Under the pieces are notes generated by a model. That model did not search any database, was not told where the DNA came from, and saw nothing but the letters and a program-made list of their open reading frames with translations. Position numbers and translations under genes: made by a program. Of a DNA stretch of 64,000 nt, positions 37,837 to 46,850 are shown piece by piece. The stretch's first letter is position 1; each line of letters opens with the position of its first letter. This stretch comes from Neoluteolibacter marinus (lineage in GTDB: Bacteria; Verrucomicrobiota; Verrucomicrobiia; Verrucomicrobiales; Akkermansiaceae): positions 45,785 to 109,784 of the forward strand of contig NZ_JACZFQ010000101.1 of the NCBI RefSeq assembly GCF_014904755.1. The letters are read 5' to 3'.

Positions 37837-40800
37837 ATGCAAGCGCTCCGCTTATCAATCCTCCTGCCACTCGCCGCCCTCGGCGCGCTGCTGGCCAAAC
37901 CGATGATCGTTCCGAAACCCGAGGCGCGCCGTCTCGAGGTGCTGTTCTTCGGGGCACCCACGGCCAACGGGCCGCATCACGACCCGGTCGTCCGCTACCG
38001 GATCATCAAGCGTCACCTCGGCACCGAAGGGATCGACTTTACCTACACCGAGGATCCCGCCGAGGCGTTCAACGGCAAGACCCTCGCCCACTACGACGCC
38101 CTCCTGATGTACGGCAACTGGGAGCAAAACGGCCCGCTGCCGGCCGAACAACTCTCGGCCCTGACCGACTACGTCGAAGGCGGCGGCGCCTTCCTCCCGA
38201 TCCATTGCGCCTCGGCCTGCTACGGCGGATCCCCCGAGTTCATCAAGCTGGTCGGCGGCCGCTTCAAGAGTCACGAGAGCGGCGAGTTCAAGGTCACCCC
38301 GGTGAACCGCAGGCATCCGATCATGCAGGGCTACCAGGGCTTCAAGGCCTGGGACGAAACCTACGTCCACGACCAGCTCACCGATGACCGCGTGATCCTC
38401 GAACGACGCGAGCAGGAGCCGTGGACCTGGGTCCGCGAACAAGGCAAGGGCCGCGTCTTCTACACCGCCGCCGGCCACGACAACCGCGTGTGGGACCAAC
38501 CGGAGTTCCACAACCTTCTCAAGCGCGCCATTTTCTGGAGCGTCGGACCGGAAAAATACAATCTTCTCCGCTCCCTGAAGCTGCCGAAGCTGGAACAGGA
38601 GGAGGCAAAACTTCCGGGCTACCTCAAGCGCGAGCTGATTACCAAGGCGCAGAAGCCGCTGTCGCCCGAAGAGTCGATGAAACTCGCCCAGGTGCCGGCC
38701 GGGTTCGAGCTCTCCTTGTTCGCCTCCGAACCCGACATCGTCAACCCGATCTACGTCAACTGGGACCACAAGGGTCGCGCCTTCGTGATCCAAACGACCG
38801 ACTACCCCAACAGCCTGCACGACGGCACGATGGGCAACGACAAGATCATCATCTGCGAGGATCGCAACGGTGACGGCCAGGCCGACAAGTTCACGACCTT
38901 CGCCGACAAGCTCTCCATCCCCACCTCGCTGGTCTTCGCCGACGGCGGCGTGATCGCCACCAACTGCCGGGAAGTCCTTTTCCTCAAGGACACCAACGGC
39001 GACGACAAGGCCGACGTCCGCAAGGTCCTGTTCAGCGGCTTCGGCGTCGGTGACACCCACGCCGGCGTGTCGAACCTCCGCTACGGCCACGACAACTGGA
39101 TCTACGCCACCGTCGGGTATTCCGGCTTCAAGGGCGAAGTTGGCGGCGAGCGCCACGAGTTCAGCCAGGCGGTCTTCCGCTTCAAGAGCGACGGCTCGAA
39201 GCTCGAGGTCCTGCAGAACACCACCAACAACACCTGGGGCTTTGGCACGACGTCCGACTTCGACGTGATGGGTTCCACCGCCAACGCCAACCCGTCGTTT
39301 TACATCAGCCACCCGCAGGCGGCTTACGCCAGCGCCGGCATGCAGGCACCCCGCACCCCGCGCGCGGACGACAACCCGATCTTCAACCCCAGCTCGGCCG
39401 ACATCCGCCAGGTCGACCAGTTCGAGCGCTACACCGCCGGTGCCGGCCACGCCTTCTACACCGCGGAGCGCTTCCCGGAGTCTTGGCGGGAAAAGACCGC
39501 CTTCGTCACCGAGGGCACCGGCAAGCTCGTCGGCACCTTCGACATCACCCGCGAAGGCGCCGGCTACAAGGCGGTCCAGCGCTACAACAACCTCTACAAC
39601 AGCGCCGACGCCTGGTCCGGCCCGGTCTGCGCCGAGGTCGGTCCCGACGGCGCGATGTGGGTCTGTGACTGGTACAACCTGATCATCCAGCACAATCCGA
39701 CGCCCAGCAAGCAGTCGTCCGGCCTCGACGCCCGGAACGGCAAGGGCAACGCCTATGAAACGCCGCTGCGCGACAAGCAACACGGCCGCGTCTACCGGAT
39801 CTATCCGAAGGGCAGCGCCGACGACAAGAACCCCGGCCTCGACCCCGCGAAGCCGGACACCCTGCTCGCGGCGCTCGAGCACTCCAACCTCTTCTGGCGA
39901 CTCCATGCCCAGCGACTGCTCATCGAAAGCGGCAACAAGAGCCTCGCCCCGCAACTCGCGAAGATCGCCGCCGCCGGCGACCGTGGCTCGGCCCACGCCG
40001 TCTACGCGATGGCCGGACTCGGGATCCCCGACGACGACACGGTCCACAACGCGCTAAACTCGGGCATCCGCTCGCTGCAGCGCGCCGGCATCCATGTCGC
40101 GACGCCGCAGCAACTGCGCGATGTCTTTGTCGCAGACGGCAAGATCCTCGTCCGCGGCGACCGCGAACTCGCCGAGGCCCTGGTCGCCCTGTCGGACGGC
40201 CCGGTCGACCCCGCCGTCGGCAAGGCGATCTTCCACCTGATCACCGCCGATGAGCAACGGATCACCTCGGACACCACGCTCAAGGACGCGTGGCGCATCG
40301 CCGCCAGCCGTCAGGCCCCAGGCGTCCTTGCCGCCGCTTCGGCCGTCAATTTCGGCGGTGTCGACAGCACGAAGGAATCACCCAACCTGCTGCCCAACCC
40401 CGACTTCTCCGAGGTCGCCGGCGGCAAGCCGACCGGCTGGACCGATCTCCGGACCTACGGCGGTGCCCGTGGCGGCGACGTGAAAGTCACCGCCTCGCCG
40501 CTCGGTCGCGATGGCAGCATGTGTCTCTCCATCTCGTCCGCCCAGCCCACCGACTCCGGGGTCGCGGTCACCATCCCGGTCAAGCGCCGGACCGGCTACC
40601 GCCTGACCGCCTGGATCAAGACCATCGACCACAAGCCCAACGGCAACGGCCCCGGCGCCCTCCTCAACATCCACGGCGGCGAGCGCACCAACAGCGTGAA
40701 GGGCACCAACGACTGGACCCGCGTGTCGGTCGACCTCGACTCGGGCGATCGCTCCGAACTGCTCATTCACGCCTTGTTCGGCGGCTACGGCGGCGCCACC

Positions 40801-41412
40801 GGCACCGCCCTTTATGACGATGTTTCGTTGACCGAGATCGCGGGTGGCGGCGGTGCCACGGGCATGGTCCAGCAGGTTGCCTCCCACTTCGCCTCCACCG
40901 CCGGCGACGACGCCAAGAAGGCGCTCGCGGATGCCATCGCTGCCACAGACAATGCCTTCACCAAGCAGCTCCTTGCCGACCTCAACGCGACCCCGGCGGC
41001 TCCGGCGACGCCGACGGAAAAGAAGTTCAAGGTCGACGATGCCGTGCACGAGCGCGGCAAGGCGGTTTATGACCTGACCTGCATCGCCTGCCACCAGCCG
41101 ACCGGCCAGGGTGTCCCGACCGCCTTCCCTCCGCTCGACGGCTCGGAGTGGGTGACCGGCGACCCGAGCGTGCCGGTCCGCATTGTCATCGGCGGCCTGC
41201 AGGGTCCCGTGAAGGTCGCCGGCCAGGACTACAACAATGTCATGCCGCCGCACGTCGATCTCGACGACCAGAAGATCTCCGACGTCCTGACCTTCGTCCG
41301 CCAGAGCTGGTCGAACGACGCCGAGGCCGTCACGCCGGCTCAGGTGAAGGAGATCCGCGCAAAGTACAAGGACCGCACGACGCCTTGGACCGCGAAGGAA
41401 CTCGGCCACTGA
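37837..41412 (+). CDS. ThuA / PVC-type dehydrogenase / cytochrome c fusion protein
   Basis: A 1191-residue exported protein (signal MQALRLSILLPLAALGALLA). Domains in order: ThuA-like (about 30-235, VEGGGAFLPIHCASACYGGS); PVC-type membrane-bound dehydrogenase beta-propeller (about 270-640, with PAGFELSLFASEPDIVNPIY, VGPDGAMWVCDWYN); a helical-repeat-like stretch (about 670-840, rich in LALL-type helices); a carbohydrate-binding-type beta domain (about 850-985); and a class I cytochrome c domain with haem motif Cys1082-I-A-Cys1085-His1086 and a Met ligand near 1136 in VMPPHV. Such fusions are typical of Planctomycetes/Verrucomicrobia and are thought to oxidise sugars or polyols and pass electrons to a periplasmic carrier. 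ATG 37837. A terminator follows. Substrate unknown. Confidence 0.9.
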   Translation: MQALRLSILLPLAALGALLAKPMIVPKPEARRLEVLFFGAPTANGPHHDPVVRYRIIKRHLGTEGIDFTYTEDPAEAFNGKTLAHYDALLMYGNWEQNGPLPAEQLSALTDYVEGGGAFLPIHCASACYGGSPEFIKLVGGRFKSHESGEFKVTPVNRRHPIMQGYQGFKAWDETYVHDQLTDDRVILERREQEPWTWVREQGKGRVFYTAAGHDNRVWDQPEFHNLLKRAIFWSVGPEKYNLLRSLKLPKLEQEEAKLPGYLKRELITKAQKPLSPEESMKLAQVPAGFELSLFASEPDIVNPIYVNWDHKGRAFVIQTTDYPNSLHDGTMGNDKIIICEDRNGDGQADKFTTFADKLSIPTSLVFADGGVIATNCREVLFLKDTNGDDKADVRKVLFSGFGVGDTHAGVSNLRYGHDNWIYATVGYSGFKGEVGGERHEFSQAVFRFKSDGSKLEVLQNTTNNTWGFGTTSDFDVMGSTANANPSFYISHPQAAYASAGMQAPRTPRADDNPIFNPSSADIRQVDQFERYTAGAGHAFYTAERFPESWREKTAFVTEGTGKLVGTFDITREGAGYKAVQRYNNLYNSADAWSGPVCAEVGPDGAMWVCDWYNLIIQHNPTPSKQSSGLDARNGKGNAYETPLRDKQHGRVYRIYPKGSADDKNPGLDPAKPDTLLAALEHSNLFWRLHAQRLLIESGNKSLAPQLAKIAAAGDRGSAHAVYAMAGLGIPDDDTVHNALNSGIRSLQRAGIHVATPQQLRDVFVADGKILVRGDRELAEALVALSDGPVDPAVGKAIFHLITADEQRITSDTTLKDAWRIAASRQAPGVLAAASAVNFGGVDSTKESPNLLPNPDFSEVAGGKPTGWTDLRTYGGARGGDVKVTASPLGRDGSMCLSISSAQPTDSGVAVTIPVKRRTGYRLTAWIKTIDHKPNGNGPGALLNIHGGERTNSVKGTNDWTRVSVDLDSGDRSELLIHALFGGYGGATGTALYDDVSLTEIAGGGGATGMVQQVASHFASTAGDDAKKALADAIAATDNAFTKQLLADLNATPAAPATPTEKKFKVDDAVHERGKAVYDLTCIACHQPTGQGVPTAFPPLDGSEWVTGDPSVPVRIVIGGLQGPVKVAGQDYNNVMPPHVDLDDQKISDVLTFVRQSWSNDAEAVTPAQVKEIRAKYKDRTTPWTAKELGH

Positions 41413-41427
41413 GCAAGACCTGCATCA

Positions 41428-41466
41428 AAGGGCGGCGGGAGCATTCTCCCGCCGCCCTTCTCGTTT
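41428..41466. terminator. strong hairpin terminator between convergent genes
   Basis: AAGGGCGGCGGGAG pairs perfectly with CTCCCGCCGCCCTT around CATT, followed by TCGTTT. Convergent with the TonB receptor gene, whose stop lies 14 bases beyond. Confidence 0.85.
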
Positions 41467-41479
41467 CACCCGTGTCCGT

Positions 41480-43537
41480 TTACCACCGGACCTCGATGCC
41501 CGCATAGACACCGCGGCCGTCGCCGGGAAGAAACTGCCGCTGATCCTTGCCGTTCGCATTCTCGATCACCCCCGTCGTCGCGGCATACCGTTCCCCGGTG
41601 AGGTTCTTGCCTTCCACGAACCAGGAGATCCCGTCTTCCACCCGGCGGCCGAACTTGAAGCCGACCAATGCGTAGGGATCCGCCGCATAGGTGTTGCGGT
41701 GGTCGATCCACGACTTCACGGGTACCCACTCGAAAGTCGGTCCGGCATACCAGCCGCTGTCGTTTTCCCACATCAACTCGCCGCGGACCCACTGCTCGGG
41801 GAGACCGGCGATCCGGTTGTCTCCGTACACCGGGTCATTGTGGAACCGGAAGTCCCCGTAGGTCCAGGCGCTGCGGAAAACGAGACGGTGCTCCGGAGCC
41901 GTATCCCACGGGCCGCCCAGAAGATCGATCTCGCCCGCGAACTCGATGCCCTGGTGGACGGTCCGGTTGGCATTGATCGTCCCGGTCGCTCCCACCGGAG
42001 CCGGCGCGGGCAACTGCACCGTCAACAACTCGTCCTCGATCTCCGAGTAGTAAAGCGACAGGTCCCACGCCGCCGGGCCCTTCTCGCCGCGGCTGCCGAG
42101 TTCGAAGGTGGTCGCGGTCTGGGCCTCGTTCGCCACCACTGCCGTGCCGGACTCGCTGAAGGACGGCGGCTCGTAGCTGCCGCTGACGTTCCCGTAGACC
42201 TGGATGTCGCTCAGGTCCCAGCGCAGGCCGATCTTCGGCGCGATGTTTTCATAGGTGCGATTGTAGCTGCTGTTAGAGGGAGTGGGGCCGAAGAGCCGCT
42301 CGTTCTCACGCAGGTTCCGCGACGCCGCGGCCCCGAGGACCCCGGTGAGGCCGGGCACAAGTTCGATCTGGCTTTCAACGAAGGCCTCCAGGTTGGTGGC
42401 GGTCTGCCGGTTCCTTTGCAGCAGGGCCCCGCGGTCACCCGAGAGATTGGCGTAGTTCGAGGACATCGTGCGCCCGCGCTGGAACATGACTCCGGCCCGG
42501 AACAGCTGCTCGCGGCCCCACAGGTCGCCGGTGTGGGTGAAAGCCATGCGCAGCAGGCCGTCGTTGGATTCCTGGTCGATGACCTGGTAGATCGGGTGAT
42601 CCAGATCCTTGTAGGTCCAGGCACCGATCAAATCCAAGGTGCTGTCGCCGTTGACCACCGTCGTTTTGCTGGCGATCCGGAACAACTCGAAATCGCGTTT
42701 CTGGTCCAGGGCGATGTTACCGGGCGCCGCCATCCGCGGGTCGAGTTCGAGCTCCGCTTTGGTCAGGTTCCCCGGCAGCTCCGAGTCCGTGATGACCGAG
42801 GTCACGAACACGCGGGTCTCGACGTTATCCGCGGGCCGCCAGCCGAAGTTGGCGAACAACCGCTGGTTGTTTTGATCCGCGTGTTTCCGGAAGCCCTCCT
42901 GCGACTGCTGGGAGAGACTCACGAACACGTCGCCCGCCCCTCCGTTGAACCCGCCGTCGACCCTCGCCCGCAGGTAGCCGAAGGAGCCGGCTTCCACGCG
43001 GGCCGAATAACCCGGCGAACTCACACCGGTGTGGGAAACGTAACCGATCGCCCCGCCGAGCGTCGACGAACCGAAGGGCAGCGCGTTCGATCCGCGCCAG
43101 ATGTTGATGGAGTCTGTCGATAGAGGGTCGATCGCCTGGAAGTCGAAGCCGCCGTCGGCCAGGTTCAACGGCACGCCGTCCTGCATCAACCAAAGCCCGC
43201 GGCCGTGGAAGGTGCGCTGCAAACCGGATCCGCGGATCGACAGGCGGGCTTCGTCCGAGCCGAAGCGCGGCTGGGCGAACACCCCGGCGGAGAGCGCGAA
43301 GGTGTCGGCGACGGTGCTGGAGCGGCCGGTCAGGTAGCGTTCGGCATCGACGACCTCGACACCACCGGGCGTCTTTTCAAGTTCCTCCCGCCGGGTCGTG
43401 GACGACGTGACAGTCAGGGATCCGGATGATCCGGCATCGACCACCATCGGGTCGAGCAGTTCGGGGGACTGGGCCGGGGCGACGGGGAATCCGCCAAGTC
43501 CGGCGGCAATGCAAATGGAAGTTTGGAAATGATTCAT
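41480..43537 (-). CDS. TonB-dependent outer-membrane receptor
   Basis: A 685-residue outer-membrane receptor. Signal MNHFQTSICIAAGLGGFPVA precedes a TonB-box-like region and the plug domain at about 50-160: TPGGVEVVDAERYLTGRSST, RFGSDEARLSIRGSGLQRTF and FGSSTLGGAIGYVS. The rest is a 22-strand-type barrel ending in aromatic-rich strand GVYAGIEVRW with a C-terminal Trp, as required for outer-membrane insertion. Homologues carry siderophores, metals, vitamins or oligosaccharides. The two genes upstream on the same strand (Cys-rich exported protein and VCBS protein) appear co-transcribed, separated from it by 128 bases. Substrate unknown. Confidence 0.9.
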   Translation of the reverse strand: MNHFQTSICIAAGLGGFPVAPAQSPELLDPMVVDAGSSGSLTVTSSTTRREELEKTPGGVEVVDAERYLTGRSSTVADTFALSAGVFAQPRFGSDEARLSIRGSGLQRTFHGRGLWLMQDGVPLNLADGGFDFQAIDPLSTDSINIWRGSNALPFGSSTLGGAIGYVSHTGVSSPGYSARVEAGSFGYLRARVDGGFNGGAGDVFVSLSQQSQEGFRKHADQNNQRLFANFGWRPADNVETRVFVTSVITDSELPGNLTKAELELDPRMAAPGNIALDQKRDFELFRIASKTTVVNGDSTLDLIGAWTYKDLDHPIYQVIDQESNDGLLRMAFTHTGDLWGREQLFRAGVMFQRGRTMSSNYANLSGDRGALLQRNRQTATNLEAFVESQIELVPGLTGVLGAAASRNLRENERLFGPTPSNSSYNRTYENIAPKIGLRWDLSDIQVYGNVSGSYEPPSFSESGTAVVANEAQTATTFELGSRGEKGPAAWDLSLYYSEIEDELLTVQLPAPAPVGATGTINANRTVHQGIEFAGEIDLLGGPWDTAPEHRLVFRSAWTYGDFRFHNDPVYGDNRIAGLPEQWVRGELMWENDSGWYAGPTFEWVPVKSWIDHRNTYAADPYALVGFKFGRRVEDGISWFVEGKNLTGERYAATTGVIENANGKDQRQFLPGDGRGVYAGIEVRW

Positions 43538-43665
43538 AGGTTGATGAGCGGGCGCGCCGGCACGGCGGACCCGGGTGGGGAATGCAAGGCAACGGGCACA
43601 CCTTCCCGACGGGAGGTCTGCTCTCGGTCACGGCCGTCGGCAAAGGGACGACCACGGGGTTTGCA

Positions 43666-44124
43666 TCAGGCCGCGGCTCGCGGCGGCGGCACCGGCGGGG
43701 ACTGCCCGCCCTCATCAAGCGCCGGATCCAGCCCGGCAAAGGTCACGGCCGGAGCCGCGGTGAATCGCGGGGGAGACACCGTGACCACGGTCACGGGAAT
43801 CAGCTCAAGCAACTTCGTCGCGCCGGCCGGCAACGCGGGCGTTTCCCCGCGGTCGTGCCGCTTCGAGTCGGCGATCTTGCAACACAAGGCACAGGGCTTG
43901 TCACCGCTGAAGGTGTCGATGGTGCCCTTCAGCAAGCCGTCCTGCTGGGTGTAGCGGACCAGCATCCCCGCCCAGGCGATCGACTGGACCAACAAATACG
44001 GGCCCCCGGCCAGATGCAGGCAGCCGAGGGAGACGAGCAAAAGCTGGAAGAACCTCTTCAGGACGCGAATGCAGTAGAAGCCGGCCGGGGGGCGCTCAAG
44101 GAGAATCCCCGGCCAAAGGATCAC
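43666..44124 (-). CDS. small Cys-rich exported/membrane protein in a TonB receptor operon
   Basis: A 152-residue protein from a GTG overlapping the VCBS stop (GTGA at 44121-44124). A strongly hydrophobic region covers about residues 19-50 (VLKRFFQLLLVSLGCLHLAG), then GDKPCALCCKIADSK with a CxxCC motif, and a Pro/Ala-rich hydrophilic tail. Similar short proteins with DKPC.LCCKI next to TonB receptors occur, as I recall, in other Verrucomicrobia; I cannot verify it here. The Cys cluster suggests metal or redox chemistry (copper is a guess). Start uncertain: no ATG precedes the hydrophobic segment. Coding is supported by the overlap with the VCBS gene and by the well-formed hydrophobic core. Confidence 0.55.
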   Translation of the reverse strand: MILWPGILLERPPAGFYCIRVLKRFFQLLLVSLGCLHLAGGPYLLVQSIAWAGMLVRYTQQDGLLKGTIDTFSGDKPCALCCKIADSKRHDRGETPALPAGATKLLELIPVTVVTVSPPRFTAAPAVTFAGLDPALDEGGQSPPVPPPRAAA

Positions 44125-45302
44125 CGCCCGATCACGTGGACGCCCTTCTTGCTGCCGGCGGCGAACTCGAGGTTGCCGTCGCCGTCCAGATCGACCGCGA
44201 TCACCTGGCAGCCGACGCCTGAGTCGTTGTCGATCACTTCGGGCTGCCATTTCACGCCGCTGCCCTCCTTGCGGTTGAAAAAGACCACGGCCAACGCCGG
44301 GTCCTTGGCGCCGGGGTCGTGACCGTTGTGCGCCCAGAAGCGCTTGCCGGTCGCGAAGTCCATCCGACCGTCCTTGTCGAAATCCCCCGCCACCATCGCG
44401 TGCAGCTGGCTGAACTGCAGCCCGCCCTCGCCGGTCTTGGCGGAGTCTTCCGGGAGGATCTCGTGTCGTCCGAAGCTCACCGTGTCGTCTTTCGCCCCGC
44501 GGTTCTCGTACCAAGCCAGCCCGTAGCCGTGGCCGTTGAGGCTGGTGACCAGGTCGTTGTCCCCGTCGCCGTCGGCATCGAAGACCAGCATCTGCGCGCC
44601 GCCCGGCCCGGCAAATGGCTCCTTGTGCCATGTCCATGCCGCCCCCTTCTCGGCCGGCTGCTCGAACCAGCCTTCCTTCTCGATGATGTCCACCTTGCCG
44701 TCGCCGTTGAGATCGCCGGCGCCGAGACCGTGGGTGTAGGGAGAGTCGGTGCGCTTCTCCGAGACCGGGACAAAGCTCCACGGCTTGGTGACGTCGCTCC
44801 AGTCCACCGTCGCGTAACCGAATTTCCCGCCCTGCATGCAGACCAGGTCCTTCTTGCCGTCGCCGTCGACGTCGGTCCACAGCGGACTCTCGGTCGCGGC
44901 CTCCGTCATCACCCGGTGGGCCGGCCAATCGCCCTCCTTGCCGGGATTCAGGTAGAGGGTGATGTCCTTGCCCGGGTGGCTCGCCATCAGGATGTCGTTG
45001 CGGCCGTCGCCGTCGAGATCGTCGACCCAGCTCAGGAAGGAGTCCTCCATGTAGCCGTCGATCGGCACCGCGTGGCCGGGACGGTAGAGTTTGCCCTCCT
45101 TGAAGTCCGGCCCCTTGAACCAGAACGCGCCGGCCACAAGATCCTTCACCCCATCGCCGTCCAGGTCGCCCGCGGCCAGGCCTTCGGTGAGGAAGTCCTT
45201 GGTCAGCACCTGCTTGCGCCACCCCGGTTTCGCCGGATTCTGCGCGAGGGAGGCAGCGAGGACGAGCAATCCGGCGGGGACGACGAGGGTGTGGGCTTTC
45301 AT
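44121..45302 (-). CDS. exported VCBS/FG-GAP repeat protein
   Basis: A 393-residue exported protein. Signal MKAHTLVVPAGLLVLAASLA. The rest is a seven-bladed beta-propeller of the FG-GAP/VCBS kind: repeats with DxDGDGxxD calcium loops, including AAGDLDGDGVKDLVAGAFW, DDLDGDGRNDILMASH, TDVDGDGKKDLVCMQGG, GAGDLNGDGKVDIIEK, FDADGDGDNDLVTSL, AGDFDKDGRMDFATG and AVDLDGDGNLEFAAG. Such propellers bind carbohydrate or protein ligands. ATG 45302. It is first in a minus-strand unit with a Cys-rich protein and a TonB receptor and divergent from an SGNH hydrolase. An upstream in-frame ATG (45365) would spoil the signal peptide. Confidence 0.88.
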   Translation of the reverse strand: MKAHTLVVPAGLLVLAASLAQNPAKPGWRKQVLTKDFLTEGLAAGDLDGDGVKDLVAGAFWFKGPDFKEGKLYRPGHAVPIDGYMEDSFLSWVDDLDGDGRNDILMASHPGKDITLYLNPGKEGDWPAHRVMTEAATESPLWTDVDGDGKKDLVCMQGGKFGYATVDWSDVTKPWSFVPVSEKRTDSPYTHGLGAGDLNGDGKVDIIEKEGWFEQPAEKGAAWTWHKEPFAGPGGAQMLVFDADGDGDNDLVTSLNGHGYGLAWYENRGAKDDTVSFGRHEILPEDSAKTGEGGLQFSQLHAMVAGDFDKDGRMDFATGKRFWAHNGHDPGAKDPALAVVFFNRKEGSGVKWQPEVIDNDSGVGCQVIAVDLDGDGNLEFAAGSKKGVHVIGR

Positions 45303-45395
45303 GAACCGGAGGAAACGCGGCACCGCGGACCCACCTTTCGCTGCAGACAGGATGGCTTGATACATCCGCCGCTTCCCGCTCGTCTTGAAGTCACC

Positions 45396-46688
45396 ATGAA
45401 TCTCCGGATCAGCCTGCTCACGATCGCCCTCGCCTGCCCCGTTTTCGCCAAGGATGCCCCTGCCCTGCCGGCGGAGCTTTCGGCCTATCAGCTCGACCCG
45501 GCCCCGGCACCCGCCGGGCTGCTGCTCAAGAAAGGCGACAAGCTGGCGATCTGCGGCGACTCGATCACGGAGCAGAAACGCTACTCGGTGATCATGGAAG
45601 CCTACCTCACCGCCTGCATGCCGGAGCTCGGCATCACCTGCCGCCAGTACGGCTGGAGCGGCGAGCAGGCCGGCGGATTCCTCGGACGGATGGAGAGCGA
45701 CGTCCTGCGCTTCGAGCCGACCATCGCCACCACCTGCTACGGCATGAACGACTTCCGCTACGTGCCCTTCGACGAAGCGATCGCCGCGGAGTACCGCAAG
45801 AACGAGACCGCCATGATCGGACTGTTCAAGAAAGCGGGAACCCGCGTCTTGTTAGGTTCGCCGGGCATCATCGACACCGTCCCGCACTGGGTGAAATCGG
45901 CCGCGGGCACCAAGGAGGATCTCAACCTTTCCCTCTCCAAGTTCCGCAACATCGGCATCGACATCGCGGCGGAACAGGACGTCACCTTCGCCGACGTCTA
46001 CCGGCCGATGTTGCTCGCCAACCACGCCGCCCACGCGAAGTACGGCCCCGACTTCATGGTCGCCGGCAAGGACGGCGTCCACCCCGGCTGGGCCGGCCAG
46101 GTCGTGATGGCCTACGCCTTCCTGAAAGGCCTGGGACTCGACGGCGACCTCGGCACCATCACCTACAACGCGGAAACCGGCGAAGCCGCCGCGACCGGCG
46201 GCCACGAGGTGCTCCGCGGGGAGAACGGCAACATCACCCTCAAGAGCAGCCGCCTGCCCTTCAGCCCGGGTCCCGGGGACGTCGCCAACGACGACTCGAT
46301 GGCCGCCGGGCTCGCGCTGGTGCCGTTCGACGACGAGCTGAACCGCCTCACCCTGAAAGTCGTCTCGCCGGCCGCCGCGGAATACAGCGTGACCTGGGGT
46401 GAATCCACCCGCACCTACAGCGGCAGCGAACTGCAGACGGGCGTCAACCTGGCCAAGGACTTCGCGAACCATCCGCTGGTTCCGGCCTTCAAGAAGGTGA
46501 TGGACGCGGTGAGCGCCAAGCAGAACTACGAGACCCGCCAGATCAAGGACCTCGCCCACGGCCCGGAAGGACGCGCCGACCTTGAGGCCACCTTCGCGCT
46601 GACGGAAAAGGCCCGCGCCCCGCTGGCCGCGGCGGTGGAGGAATCCCTGCTGCCGACCGAGCACGTGATCACCATCAAGGCGAAGTAG
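45396..46688 (+). CDS. SGNH/GDSL hydrolase, exported
   Basis: A 430-residue exported protein (signal MNLRISLLTIALACPVFA). Block I is AICGDSITEQ with nucleophile Ser56; block III YGMNDF; block V DGVHPGWAG with catalytic Asp/His. The N-terminal SGNH domain covers about 45-265. The C-terminal ~160 residues form a beta-rich then helical extension (SVTWGESTRTYSGSELQTGV) of unknown role. SGNH enzymes deacetylate or de-esterify carbohydrates and lipids. It lies divergent from the VCBS/TonB unit by 93 bases. The minus-strand gene to its right ends 162 bases away, with no other gene between. Confidence 0.87.
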   Translation: MNLRISLLTIALACPVFAKDAPALPAELSAYQLDPAPAPAGLLLKKGDKLAICGDSITEQKRYSVIMEAYLTACMPELGITCRQYGWSGEQAGGFLGRMESDVLRFEPTIATTCYGMNDFRYVPFDEAIAAEYRKNETAMIGLFKKAGTRVLLGSPGIIDTVPHWVKSAAGTKEDLNLSLSKFRNIGIDIAAEQDVTFADVYRPMLLANHAAHAKYGPDFMVAGKDGVHPGWAGQVVMAYAFLKGLGLDGDLGTITYNAETGEAAATGGHEVLRGENGNITLKSSRLPFSPGPGDVANDDSMAAGLALVPFDDELNRLTLKVVSPAAAEYSVTWGESTRTYSGSELQTGVNLAKDFANHPLVPAFKKVMDAVSAKQNYETRQIKDLAHGPEGRADLEATFALTEKARAPLAAAVEESLLPTEHVITIKAK

Positions 46689-46850
46689 CGCGACGTTTCA
46701 CGTTGCGAAGGGAAACATCGCCGCACGCCCACCGGGGTCCGGAGACCACTTTGGGCAACTTCGGAGAGTGCGTGGAATCGCGGCTGGAATGAAGGCAACG
46801 ACGGCATCTGCCGGTTCCCGCCGCCCACGGACGCAATTTGAAAAATCGCG

